NCBI RefSeq assembly: GCF_000018545.1
Contig: NC_012587.1
Coordinates: 2,108,001 to 2,172,000, forward strand
From: Sinorhizobium fredii NGR234
GTDB taxonomy: Bacteria > Pseudomonadota > Alphaproteobacteria > Rhizobiales > Rhizobiaceae
Direction: 5' to 3'
Length of the DNA: 64,000 nt
Shown: one piece after another, positions 35,379 through 43,432 of the stretch
Layout of the letters: each line of letters starts with the position of its first letter
Position numbering within the stretch: the first letter of the stretch is position 1
Notes under the pieces: model-generated
What the model saw: the letters and a program-made list of their open reading frames with translations, nothing else
Told to the model about the DNA's origin: nothing
The model's database searches: none
Made by a program: the position numbers and the translations under genes

Positions 35379-35405
35379 AAGAGGGCCCGATCGCGCGGGC
35401 CCTTC
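35379..35405 (-). terminator. Terminator of the mcp-cheW unit
   Basis: On the minus strand GAAGGGCCCG, a six-base loop and CGGGCCCTC are followed by a T-rich tail (TTGCGTTT), 29 bp after the cheW stop. Confidence 0.7.
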
Positions 35406-35433
35406 AAGCATCGAAGATGACTACCGTTTAAGG

Positions 35434-35898
35434 CTATGCGGCCTGAGCGAGTTCGTCGGCGATGACGGTATCGAGGTTGAGGAAGCAGACCATCGACTTC
35501 TCGAGCGCGACGATGCCGCGGCAGAAGGCACGCTGGGCTTCCGGAATGATCTCCGGCGCCGGCTGCAGGTCTTCGCTGCGGATCGTCATCATGTCGGAAA
35601 CCTGCTCGACCAGCAGGCCGACAAGTTTGCCGGCGATGTCGGTGACGATGATCGCCGAACGCTCCGACGGCTCGGTCATCTTCATGCCGAGCCGGCATGC
35701 CATGTCGATGACGGGGATCACCGCGCCGCGCAGGTTGATGAGACCGAGGACATAGGGGGGCGTATGCGGCATCGGCGTCACCGGTGCCCAGCCGCGAATT
35801 TCGCGGATCGCCATGATGTCGATGCAGAATTCCTGGTCTCCGAGATGGAAGGAGACGATTTCGAGATAGGCGCCGGACTGCTTGATTGCGTTGCTCAT
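35434..35898 (-). CDS. cheW: Chemotaxis coupling protein
   Basis: A 154-residue CheW: YLEIVSFHLGDQEFCIDIMA, the conserved IREIRGWAPVTPMPHTPPYV, LGLINLRGAVIPVIDMACRL and a second beta-barrel half ending VCFLNLDTVIADE. It links receptors to CheA. It starts 2 bp after the stop of the chemoreceptor gene, so the two are one operon and presumably act together. No cheA, cheY, cheR or cheB lies in this window, so the main chemotaxis cluster is elsewhere. Confidence 0.94.
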   Translation of the reverse strand: MSNAIKQSGAYLEIVSFHLGDQEFCIDIMAIREIRGWAPVTPMPHTPPYVLGLINLRGAVIPVIDMACRLGMKMTEPSERSAIIVTDIAGKLVGLLVEQVSDMMTIRSEDLQPAPEIIPEAQRAFCRGIVALEKSMVCFLNLDTVIADELAQAA

Positions 35899-35900
35899 GA

Positions 35901-37976
35901 TCAGAATTCTTCCCAGTTGTCACCGGAGGCCGTGACGGAGGGCACGGCGGCCGATGTGTTGCCGAAAGCGCCCGCCAGCTTGCCCATGAGAGCTTTGGCG
36001 GGAGATGGAGCCGGACGGGCGGATGCCTCTGCAGCCGCCGGCTGACGAAGCGCTAAGGGCTTTGCAGCCATCATTTTGCTTGCGCCGGCCGGCGTGTTGG
36101 ACCTTGCCGCGCTTGTCGTGCTCGACGGCTTCGCGGCCGGAGCGGCGGCCCGCATCGCCGTCTCGCTGATCTGCCCATTGCGGAATTGGCTGAGCAGTTC
36201 GCTGAGCTTCTCGGCATCCTGAGCGAGCGTGTGGCTCGCCGCATTGGTCTCTTCGACCATGGCGGCGTTCTGCTGCGTCATCTGGTCGAGCTGGCTGACC
36301 GCGGTATTGATCTCGTTGAGCCCGGTCGACTGCTCGCGCGCCGCCTGTACGATGGAGCTCATGTGTTCGTTGATGCGCACCACGTTTGCGCCGATGCGAC
36401 CAAGCGCATCGCCGGTCGCCTGGACCAGCTTGACGCCGGTTTCGACCTCGTTGCCCGAGCGTGATACCAAAGCCTTGATGTCCTTGGCAGCACCGGCGGC
36501 CCGTTGCGCGAGTTCGCGGACCTCCTGGGCGACGACGGCAAAGCCCTTGCCGGCCTCGCCGGCCCGCGCTGCCTCGACGCCGGCGTTGAGCGCCAGAAGA
36601 TTGGTCTGGAAGGCAATCTCGTCGATGACGTTGATGATCTTGCCGATCTCGTTCGATGCTCCCTCGATCCGCGCCATGGCAGAGATCGCCTCGCCAACGA
36701 TGCGGCCCGATTCCTCGGCGTTGACGCGCGTCTCGCCGACCATCAGGCTCGCCTCTTCGGCACGATTGGTCGCCGTTTTGACGGTAACGGTGATCTCCTC
36801 CAGCGCCGCCGATGTCTGCTCGAGCGATGCCGCCTGCCTTTCCGTCCGCCGTGCCAGGTCGTCGGCGGCGCTGCGCATCTGTCGGCCGTTGGAGTCGATC
36901 GAGACGACGTTCTCCTTCACATTGCTCAGAACGTGGCTCAGCCGTTCGACCGTGTTGTTGAAGTCGCGGCGCAGCGTGTCGAGCCCCTCCTCGAAGGGCT
37001 CGCGAATGGCGACCGCCAGATTGCCTTCGGCAAGCTGGTTGAGCGCCCGGCCGAGGGCATCCACCGCGGCCTTGATGCGGCCAACCGCCTGCTCGCGCTC
37101 GGCAGCCTGGCGCTCGCGCTCATGCTCCACCTCGTCTCGGCTTGCAGCGGCATTCTGTTCGAGCGAACGCTTCTCCTCTGCCGCGGCCCGGAACAGGTCC
37201 ACCGACCGGGCCATCTCGCCGATTTCGTCGCCGCGCTCGAGGGCGGCGACGGCCGATGTGAGATCGCCCGAATGGATGCGCTGCATGCTGTCGCGCAGCC
37301 CGAGGATGCCGCGGCGAAGCGCGTTGCCGTGGAACCAGATCAGCGCCAGCATGCCGACCATGACCAGGACTCCGAGAACCGCTTGCAATAGGAGTGCGCT
37401 GCTTGACGCCGCGCGCGCCTCCTCGGTGCGTTCCGTAGCGAGATTCGCCGCAGCTTCCGTGATTTCAGTCAGGACGGCGCTCATGCGCTCGCCGCCGCCG
37501 TCGATCGCGTCGTCCAGGCGCGCGAAATCCCCGGCCGGAGCACCGGACTCCACCAGTCCCTTCAAATCCACTTCGATCGCCTTGCGAAGTTCGGCGAGGT
37601 CAGATCCGAAGCTTACAAGACGCTCGGACTTGCCAAGCAGCTGAGCCAAGGCTTGGAGATCGGGGGTCTTCGCGTCGAGCAGTTCGAGCGACGCCTTTAT
37701 CTGTGCCGCCCGTTCCGGCTGAATCTTGCGCTCCTCGCGGTCGATGATCGAATCCATCGCGATCAGCACCAGTTCTATGCTGGCAAATCGCATTTCCTCG
37801 GCCGTTTTCATGCCGTTTTCTGCGACGACCGCCTTTTCGAGAGAAACCTCCAAACGGCTGTTCTGGTAAAATCCGACCCCGAGCAGGGAGCCAAAACCAA
37901 GAAAGGCCGCCGCCGCCAGCGTCGCCAGCCGCTGGCTGACCGAGAGGGTGCGGGCTTCAGGAGAAGAGATGGTCAT
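35901..37976 (-). CDS. Methyl-accepting chemotaxis protein
   Basis: A 691-residue receptor. A first membrane helix at about 18-36 ([20 protein letters not shown]), a helical periplasmic sensor of about 165 residues, a second helix at about 202-219 (LQAVLGVLVMVGMLALIWFH), a HAMP region, and a second HAMP-like stretch before the signalling hairpin EIAFQTNLLALNAGVEAARA. The C-terminus is Pro/Ala-rich and ends NWEEF, like the CheR-docking NWETF pentapeptide. First gene of the pair with cheW. The ligand is not recognisable. Confidence 0.93.
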   Translation of the reverse strand: MTISSPEARTLSVSQRLATLAAAAFLGFGSLLGVGFYQNSRLEVSLEKAVVAENGMKTAEEMRFASIELVLIAMDSIIDREERKIQPERAAQIKASLELLDAKTPDLQALAQLLGKSERLVSFGSDLAELRKAIEVDLKGLVESGAPAGDFARLDDAIDGGGERMSAVLTEITEAAANLATERTEEARAASSSALLLQAVLGVLVMVGMLALIWFHGNALRRGILGLRDSMQRIHSGDLTSAVAALERGDEIGEMARSVDLFRAAAEEKRSLEQNAAASRDEVEHERERQAAEREQAVGRIKAAVDALGRALNQLAEGNLAVAIREPFEEGLDTLRRDFNNTVERLSHVLSNVKENVVSIDSNGRQMRSAADDLARRTERQAASLEQTSAALEEITVTVKTATNRAEEASLMVGETRVNAEESGRIVGEAISAMARIEGASNEIGKIINVIDEIAFQTNLLALNAGVEAARAGEAGKGFAVVAQEVRELAQRAAGAAKDIKALVSRSGNEVETGVKLVQATGDALGRIGANVVRINEHMSSIVQAAREQSTGLNEINTAVSQLDQMTQQNAAMVEETNAASHTLAQDAEKLSELLSQFRNGQISETAMRAAAPAAKPSSTTSAARSNTPAGASKMMAAKPLALRQPAAAEASARPAPSPAKALMGKLAGAFGNTSAAVPSVTASGDNWEEF

Positions 37977-38175
37977 CGGCTGGCAGTCCGTTGCAAATGG
38001 ACCTGCCCGACGCGAGCGTGGTCCTCCGTTGCGATCGATGCGGATAGCCGGGCTCGATCAACCGGATGACCTCATGTCATATCGAAGTGGTGCACTTCTC
38101 CGCGTCTGCCGACAGTGTCAAAGAGACCTTAAACATTCGCTAATACACGCGACCGCACTGCCGCGAAGTGTTGCC

Positions 38176-38255
38176 TACTGCATGTCTCCTTAAATCGACC
38201 CCGATTGAAGGATAAAGACATGCAGCAATTCAAAGTGCTACAGCGAACTTTCTCT
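38176..38255 (+). repeat. Repeat family B, copy 2 (3' truncated)
   Basis: Matches copy 1 from TACTGCATGTCTCCTTAAAT through GACATGCAGCAATTCAAAGTG and CTACAGCGAAC, then departs; the second palindrome is missing. It lies between the mcp start and the small membrane-protein gene; the remainder of 37977-38284 contains no gene that I can see. Confidence 0.8.
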
Positions 38256-38284
38256 TTGCCGTTTCGGGATGCTATGATCGTTGC

Positions 38285-38443
38285 ATGCGCACGGACACGA
38301 AAAACTCGCTCTCCCCTCTCCTCCTTGCCCTCGTCGCGGGCGCGCTCGCGATTGTCTTCCTGCTCGCCTTCCAGGGCTGGATCGCCCACGGGGCCGATAT
38401 CTTCCTGTCGCTCGCCGAAGCGGGCATTTCCTGGTGCTTCTGA
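38285..38443 (+). CDS. Small membrane protein, 52 residues
   Basis: ATG at 38285 to TGA at 38443. It begins MRTDTKNSLSPLLLALVAGA, has one strong hydrophobic helix (about residues 10-30, continuing AIVFLLAFQGW), and ends SLAEAGISWCF. No good Shine-Dalgarno site is visible, so support is the clean helix and codon use. It lies 143 bp upstream of the SenC gene, whose family works in copper delivery to cytochrome oxidase; a link is only suggestive. It follows the truncated family B repeat. Confidence 0.45.
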   Translation: MRTDTKNSLSPLLLALVAGALAIVFLLAFQGWIAHGADIFLSLAEAGISWCF

Positions 38444-38585
38444 AAGTCTGGACGTAAGCCCTCCACTACCGGTGGGAGCCATGGCCTGAGAATGCCTGCG
38501 GCCAATTGTGCCTTTGCGCCGTTGGTGGCGAAGCGCTATCTAGGGTGAACGACGGCCGGCAATCGGTCGCAACAGACCGGTGGCA

Positions 38586-39188
38586 ATGATGAAGTCAGTA
38601 CGCATCGCCCTTTGGGCAGCCATTCTTGTCATGGTGGCCCTGTTGGGGTGGCTCACCTACGACATGACCCAGTCGAAGCAGCAGGCGTCTGCCGGCCCCT
38701 TCGGCGTGCCGTTCACGCTGGTTGCCCAGGGTGGTCAGCCGATTACCGAGAAGGCGTTCGCGGGCAAGCCGACCGCTCTCTTCTTCGGCTTCACCCATTG
38801 CCCGGAAGTCTGCCCAACGACGCTGTTCGAACTCAATGGCTGGCTGGATAAGGTCGACCCCGAGGGCAAGAGGCTGCAGGCCTATTTCGTCACGGTCGAT
38901 CCCGAGCGCGATACGCCGGAAATCCTCGGTCAGTACGTCTCCAACGTGTCGAAACGCATCACCGGCATTTCCGGTCCGCCGGACAAGGTCCTCGAGATGA
39001 TCAAAGGCTACCGGGTCTACTACAAGAAGATCCCGGTCGACGAAGCGAAGCCCGACGGCGACTACACCATGGACCACACCGCCTCGGTCTTCCTGCTCGA
39101 CGCCGACGGAAAGTTCAGCGGCACGATCTCCTATGGCGAAAACCCCGAAACCGCCGTCAAGAAGCTTGAAAATCTCGTAAGGGGCTGA
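38586..39188 (+). CDS. senC: SCO1/SenC family copper-delivery protein
   Basis: About 200 residues, membrane-anchored near the N-terminus (ALWAAILVMVALLGWLTYDM), with the thioredoxin-like fold. The copper site is CPEVCPTT in FFGFTHCPEVCPTTLFEL, plus the distal His in YTMDHTASVFLLD. Such proteins help assemble the CuA centre of cytochrome oxidase. GTG 38580, ATG 38586 and ATG 38589 are possible starts in the same frame; the second is chosen. It ends before a strong terminator. Confidence 0.9.
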   Translation: MMKSVRIALWAAILVMVALLGWLTYDMTQSKQQASAGPFGVPFTLVAQGGQPITEKAFAGKPTALFFGFTHCPEVCPTTLFELNGWLDKVDPEGKRLQAYFVTVDPERDTPEILGQYVSNVSKRITGISGPPDKVLEMIKGYRVYYKKIPVDEAKPDGDYTMDHTASVFLLDADGKFSGTISYGENPETAVKKLENLVRG

Positions 39189-39207
39189 TTGCTGCTCTTT
39201 TCTGTCC

Positions 39208-39236
39208 AAAGCGCCGGCCAAGCCGGCGCTTTGCGT
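39208..39236 (+). terminator. Rho-independent terminator after senC
   Basis: AAGCGCCGGC, loop CAA, GCCGGCGCTT, then TGCGTTT: a ten-base-pair GC stem with a T-rich tail, 20 bp after the senC stop. Confidence 0.85.
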
Positions 39237-39320
39237 TTGCGTGCTATTCATGTTAGCGGCGAAGCCCCGCGTCTGATCCGACGCGCAAAGCCGGTCTGGC
39301 CGCCGAAGGGAACAACGACA

Positions 39321-40196
39321 TTGAGCGAGATACGTCTTTTCGTCACCACCACCGAGAAGCAGGCGGCAGCCATCCTCGACGTCATGAGCGTGAACTTCGA
39401 AGAAGAGGGTTACGCCGTTGCGACGATGGAAATCGACGAGAAGCGGGACGTCTGGGAAGCCTCCGTCTATATGATGGCGGACGAAGAGGAGAGCGTAAAA
39501 TCCCGCCTCGCCGATGCGCTCGCCGCCGATTTCTCCCATCTTCCGATCGAGCGCGAGGTTCTGCCGGAGATCGACTGGATCGCCAAGTCGTTGGAGGGCC
39601 TCGCCCCGGTGCGCGCCGGCCGCTTCGTCGTCCACGGCTCGCATGATCGCGACAAGGTGAAGACCGGCGAGATCGCCATCGAAATCGATGCCGGGCAGGC
39701 GTTTGGAACCGGCCATCACGGCACCACCGCCGGCTGCCTGGAAATGCTTGCCTGCGTGGCGCGCTCGCGGCGCGTCCGCAACGTCCTCGACCTCGGCACC
39801 GGGAGCGGCGTTCTGGCGATCGCCGCCTGGAAGCTCCTGCATGTTCCCGGGCTTGCGACGGACATCGATCCGGTGGCGACGCGCGTCGCCAGCGACAATG
39901 CGCGGCGCAACGGCGTCGTCGACGGCCTGACCTTCGCGACCGCGCCCGGTTTTCATTCGACCGCCTTCGGCACGCATGGTCCCTTCGATCTCGTCATTGC
40001 CAATATCCTGGCGCGGCCGCTGATGAAGATGGCACCGGAGCTCGTCGCCCATATCGCTCCCGGCGGCTCGGTCATCCTGTCCGGCATTCTCGCCGAACAG
40101 CGCTGGAAGGTGCTCGCCGCCTATAACGGCCAGCGGCTCAAGCATGTGCAGACGATCTGGAAGAACGGCTGGGTGACGATCCACCTGACGAAATAG
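39321..40196 (+). CDS. prmA: Ribosomal protein L11 methyltransferase
   Basis: A 291-residue SAM-dependent enzyme that trimethylates L11. The SAM site is VLDLGTGSGVLAIAAWKL. The PrmA-specific IDAGQAFGTGHHGTTAGCLE motif precedes it, and ANILARPLMKMAPEL carries the NxxxPL catalytic motif. The start codon is TTG at 39321, with AAGGGAA 10 nt upstream; no in-frame ATG fits. It is separate from senC, as a terminator lies between them. The gene is followed by a candidate sRNA on the opposite strand. Confidence 0.93.
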   Translation: MSEIRLFVTTTEKQAAAILDVMSVNFEEEGYAVATMEIDEKRDVWEASVYMMADEEESVKSRLADALAADFSHLPIEREVLPEIDWIAKSLEGLAPVRAGRFVVHGSHDRDKVKTGEIAIEIDAGQAFGTGHHGTTAGCLEMLACVARSRRVRNVLDLGTGSGVLAIAAWKLLHVPGLATDIDPVATRVASDNARRNGVVDGLTFATAPGFHSTAFGTHGPFDLVIANILARPLMKMAPELVAHIAPGGSVILSGILAEQRWKVLAAYNGQRLKHVQTIWKNGWVTIHLTK

Positions 40197-40261
40197 GCTC
40201 CGTCCGCCGACCGTCGTCCGAGCGCTGCTTGTTCGATGCGACTTCGGTCACCGCCTGGCAG

Positions 40262-40502
40262 TCCAAAACGAAAAGGCCGCCCGATCCATCATGGCGGGCG
40301 GCCTTCTCGAAACAAAGGCGATGCCGGAGCATCGCCTGCTGGCCGGCTTGTGACCGACCATGCCCGCGAGCTTGAGGAGGAGGAGCGCTCGAGCGGGCTC
40401 TACCGTTCCGAAATTGGCCACCTTGAGGGAGGAGGAGAACAGATGACCAGTTATCTCGGAACTGCAGTCTTTTGAACTGCCGGACCTTTGTCCGTGTTCG
40501 TT
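40262..40502 (-). ncRNA. Candidate trans-acting sRNA with two CU-rich loops
   Basis: Read on the minus strand from about 40502 to 40262. A possible -10 (TATAAC) lies at 40514-40509. Hairpin 1: CCGAGAT and TGGTCATC pair with GGTGGCCA and ATTTCGG, leaving a loop containing CTCCTCCTCCCTC. Hairpin 2: GCCCGC..GAGC pairs with GCTCGCGGGC around CTCCTCCTCCTC. A third hairpin is GGCGATG/CATCGCC. The end is AAGGCCGCCCG ... CGGGCGGCCTT followed by TTCGTTTT, a strong terminator. The two loops are anti-Shine-Dalgarno sequences, as in several Rhizobiales sRNA families. The 5' end and family are not certain. The rest of 40197-40713 holds no gene. Confidence 0.6.
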
Positions 40503-40713
40503 GGCGCCGTTATACCCCATTATTTCAATAGAGAAAGATACATCGCCGCATGGGAGCCATGCATGCGGCGCATATGTATGATTAATGGCCTGTCCGCCCG
40601 GCCGTCGGGTCGCGCTCAGGGCAGGATGTCGCCTCTTTCCCCCGGAGCGGCCTTTCCGCTAACATGGCACCACCTTCCCTGCGGTTCTCCGCCAAGCCCT
40701 ATTGGAATCGATC

Positions 40714-42549
40714 ATGTTTCAGTCCTTCGAAGTCACCTCCACGCCTCAATTCGGCAAGGAGCGGGCCACTGCCTTGCGTGGCGCTTTCGCGCCGCTCGGC
40801 ATCGACGGCTTCCTCGTGCCGCGGGCCGACGAGTTTCAGGGCGAATATGTACCGGCCTCATCGGAGCGGCTTTCGTGGCTGACCGGCTTTACCGGCTCGG
40901 CCGGCGTGGCGCTCGTCACGCAGCGTGAAGCGATCGTCTTCGTCGATGGCCGCTACGTGACCCAATTGAAGGAGCAGGTGGATGGCAGCGTCGTTACCGG
41001 CGGGGACCTCATCGGCGAGCCACCGCATCTTTGGCTGGAGGCACATGCGCCGAAGGGTTTCCGTCTCGGCGTCGATCCCTGGCTGCACACCGCAGCCGAG
41101 GTCCGCCGTCTCGAGAAAGCCCTCGCGACAATCGGCGGCACGCTCGTTTTTCTCGATGAGAACCCACTCGACCGGCTGTGGACCGACAGGCCTGCCGCTC
41201 CCCTCGGCCGCGTGACGATCCAGCCGCTCGAGCACGCGGGCCAATTGGCCAAGGAGAAGATCGCCGCGATCGCCGCGACAGTCGAGAAGGCCAAGGCGGC
41301 CGCCGTGGTGCTGACCGACCCCTCCTCGGTCGCCTGGACCTTCAACATCCGCGGTGGCGACGTGCCGCACACGCCGCATCCGCTGGCGCGGGCCGTCATT
41401 CATGCGAACGGCCGTGCCGAGCTCTTCCTCGACAAGCGCAAGACCGGCATCGAACAGGAAGCCTATCTGACCCAGCTTGCCGACATCGCGCCGCCCGGAG
41501 ATTTCGACGAGCGGCTCGCATACCTCGCCTCGACCGGCGCCGCGATCATGATCGATCCGGATCTCGCCCCCTTCGCCATCGGCGAACTGATCCGCTCGAA
41601 GGGCGGCTCCGTCATCGAGGCGATCGACCCCGCGCGCCTGCCCCGCGCCCGCAAGAACCCTGCAGAGATCGCCGGGTCAGAACGCGCGCACTTGCAGGAC
41701 GGCACGGCGATGGTCGAATTCCTCGCCTGGCTCGACAAGAGCGAGCCCGGCAGCGTGACCGAGATCGGCGCGGCGCAGAAACTGGAGGCGGTACGCGCCA
41801 CGGCCGGCGAGCGCATGCAGAACCCGTTGAAGGACATTTCCTTCGACACCATCGCCGGCGCCGGCTCACACGCCGCGATCATGCATTACCGAGTGACGAC
41901 GGACACCGACCGACCGATCGAAGCGGGGACCATGTTCCTGATCGATTCGGGCGCGCAATACATCAACGGCACGACCGACATCACCCGCACCGTCGCAATC
42001 GGCAACGTGCCGGAGGAACAGAAGCGCTTCTTTACCCTGGTGCTGAAGGGCATGATCGCGATCAGCACGGCCCGCTTCCCCAAGGGGTCACGCGGCGTCG
42101 ATCTCGACCCGCTCGCCCGCATCGCGCTCTGGAAGGCCGGTGCCGACTATGCGCATGGTACCGGCCATGGCGTCGGCTCCTACCTCTCGGTGCATGAAGG
42201 GCCGCAGCGGATCGCCCGGCTTGCCACCCAGGAACTCATGCCCGGCATGATCCTTTCCAACGAGCCCGGCTATTATCGCCCCGGCGCCTTCGGCATTCGT
42301 ATCGAAAACCTCGTCGTCGTCCGGGACGCTTCGGACATCGAGGGCGGCGATCAGCCGATGCTTGGCTTCGACACGCTGACCTTCTGCCCGATCGATCGAC
42401 GCCTGGTCCAGCCGGCCCTGCTGACCGACGAGGAACTGGCTTGGCTGAACGCCTACCACGTCGAGACGCGGAACAAGCTGATGCCACTGCTTGCCGACGA
42501 CGAAACGCGCAACTGGCTGAAGGCCGCAACGGAAGCGGTTTCACGCTGA
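40714..42549 (+). CDS. Xaa-Pro aminopeptidase (aminopeptidase P)
   Basis: A 611-residue M24B peptidase with three domains: two creatinase-like N-terminal domains (1-310) and the pita-bread catalytic domain. Metal ligands are visible in LIDSGAQYINGTTDITRTVA (two Asp), HGTGHGVGSYLSVHEGP (His), LSNEPGYY (Glu) and GIRIENLVVV (Glu). It removes the N-terminal residue before proline. Length matches eukaryote-like bacterial aminopeptidase P1. ATG 40714 is used; an in-frame ATG at 40702 is possible but has no better site. Confidence 0.92.
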   Translation: MFQSFEVTSTPQFGKERATALRGAFAPLGIDGFLVPRADEFQGEYVPASSERLSWLTGFTGSAGVALVTQREAIVFVDGRYVTQLKEQVDGSVVTGGDLIGEPPHLWLEAHAPKGFRLGVDPWLHTAAEVRRLEKALATIGGTLVFLDENPLDRLWTDRPAAPLGRVTIQPLEHAGQLAKEKIAAIAATVEKAKAAAVVLTDPSSVAWTFNIRGGDVPHTPHPLARAVIHANGRAELFLDKRKTGIEQEAYLTQLADIAPPGDFDERLAYLASTGAAIMIDPDLAPFAIGELIRSKGGSVIEAIDPARLPRARKNPAEIAGSERAHLQDGTAMVEFLAWLDKSEPGSVTEIGAAQKLEAVRATAGERMQNPLKDISFDTIAGAGSHAAIMHYRVTTDTDRPIEAGTMFLIDSGAQYINGTTDITRTVAIGNVPEEQKRFFTLVLKGMIAISTARFPKGSRGVDLDPLARIALWKAGADYAHGTGHGVGSYLSVHEGPQRIARLATQELMPGMILSNEPGYYRPGAFGIRIENLVVVRDASDIEGGDQPMLGFDTLTFCPIDRRLVQPALLTDEELAWLNAYHVETRNKLMPLLADDETRNWLKAATEAVSR

Positions 42550-42570
42550 GTCAGGCGGGATTGTGGATAG

Positions 42571-42648
42571 GGAGGCCCGGCGGCGTGGGCTGGGGCTACA
42601 GGGGGGGCAGCCGGGCCTCCGTTGGGAGGTTTCGATGTCTCAACCAAC
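42571..42648 (+). ncRNA. Structured element after aminopeptidase P
   Basis: A perfect 11-bp stem (GGAGGCCCGGC at 42571-42581 and GCCGGGCCTCC at 42610-42620) with a G-rich 28-base loop, followed by a second stem (GTTGGGAG with CTC..CCAAC). It could be the gene's terminator or a small RNA on either strand; no T-run follows. Confidence 0.35.
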
Positions 42649-42748
42649 CACGCCGTTATAGGCACCCCGGCGCTCTCGTGTAACCCGAGAATTTTACTGG
42701 ATTGCACGCAAAACCACCGAAATCGTTGTTGGCAACCGGATGAAAAGC

Positions 42749-42777
42749 TGAAAAGCCGGGACGAACCCGGCTTCTTC
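42749..42777 (-). terminator. Terminator of the small periplasmic protein gene
   Basis: On the minus strand GAAGCCGGG, TTCG, CCCGGCTTTT followed by CAGCTTTT, just past the stop at 42780. The stem could also work for plus-strand transcripts (CTTCTTCCTT tail). Confidence 0.75.
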
Positions 42778-42779
42778 CT

Positions 42780-43019
42780 TCAGATTCCGAGCATTTTCTT
42801 CGCCTCGCCGAGTGCCGCCTCCGAACCGGCGTGATCGCCGGACTGGTGCAACTGTTCGCCTTGCGCCCGCAATTCCTTGACCTTGGCCATGTCGGCCTCG
42901 GAAAGGGACGCGTTCGGCATGGCCGCGTCGATAGCGGCCATCATCGTGGGGCACTGATTGGCAAACGCAGTCATCGGCGCAAGCGCCAGCATAAGGGCAA
43001 TCGAGATCCTGGAAATCAT
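42780..43019 (-). CDS. Small periplasmic protein, unknown
   Basis: A 79-residue protein with a signal peptide of about 20 residues (MISRISIALMLALAPMTAFA, cleavage AFA-N) and a helical mature part containing NQCPTMMAAIDAAMPNASLS and KVKELRAQGEQLHQSGDHAG. A single cysteine remains in the mature protein. GGAGGAGCG stands 4-10 nt before the ATG at 43019. It has its own terminator and reads as a standalone gene. No family recognised beyond similar short proteins in Rhizobiales. Confidence 0.7.
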   Translation of the reverse strand: MISRISIALMLALAPMTAFANQCPTMMAAIDAAMPNASLSEADMAKVKELRAQGEQLHQSGDHAGSEAALGEAKKMLGI

Positions 43020-43120
43020 TGTCGCTCCTCCAGAGCCGGAGGGCACATGCCTCTCCGGCATTGAAGGAATGATAGTCCAGGACCGTTTCTACGCCAAGCT
43101 GAACGGAAAGCGCCGCGCAC

Positions 43121-43429
43121 CTACAGGATCAGGTGTCGGATCACCATCACCACGATCCAGCCGACGAGCAGCATCCGGAGCGACGAGAGGCGGAGCCCGA
43201 CCGCAAAGGCGACAAGCATCGACGCAGCCACGTCGAAGCCGCCATAGACGAAGGCGGGCGCTACCAGCGTCGTCAGCACCGCGGCCGGAACGGCGTTCAG
43301 CGCCGCCTCGATTCGCGGCGGAATGTGTTTCAACTGCGTGATCAGCACGTAGCCGCCGACCCGGGTGGCGAAGGTGGCGACCGCGGCGGCGATGATCAGA
43401 TAGATCAGCGTGAGGTGCTGGGCGTCCAA
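43121..43429 (-). CDS. azlD: Branched-chain amino acid exporter small subunit, AzlD family
   Basis: A 102-residue membrane protein with four hydrophobic helices: ATRVGGYVLI near the start (conserved TR..g), PPRIEAALNAVPAAVLTTLV, then two more. AzlD pairs with AzlC to export branched-chain amino acids or their analogues. It begins 3 bp after the azlC stop, in one operon. Confidence 0.88.
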   Translation of the reverse strand: MDAQHLTLIYLIIAAAVATFATRVGGYVLITQLKHIPPRIEAALNAVPAAVLTTLVAPAFVYGGFDVAASMLVAFAVGLRLSSLRMLLVGWIVVMVIRHLIL

Positions 43430-43432
43430 GGT

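Noticed and set aside
40443..40475. Ten-codon frame MTSYLGTAVF with a superb GGAGGAGGA site
   Set aside because: The purine-rich site is simply the complement of the CU-rich loop of the minus-strand sRNA candidate, and the same purine run recurs 60 bp upstream without a start. A leader peptide is possible but not supported.
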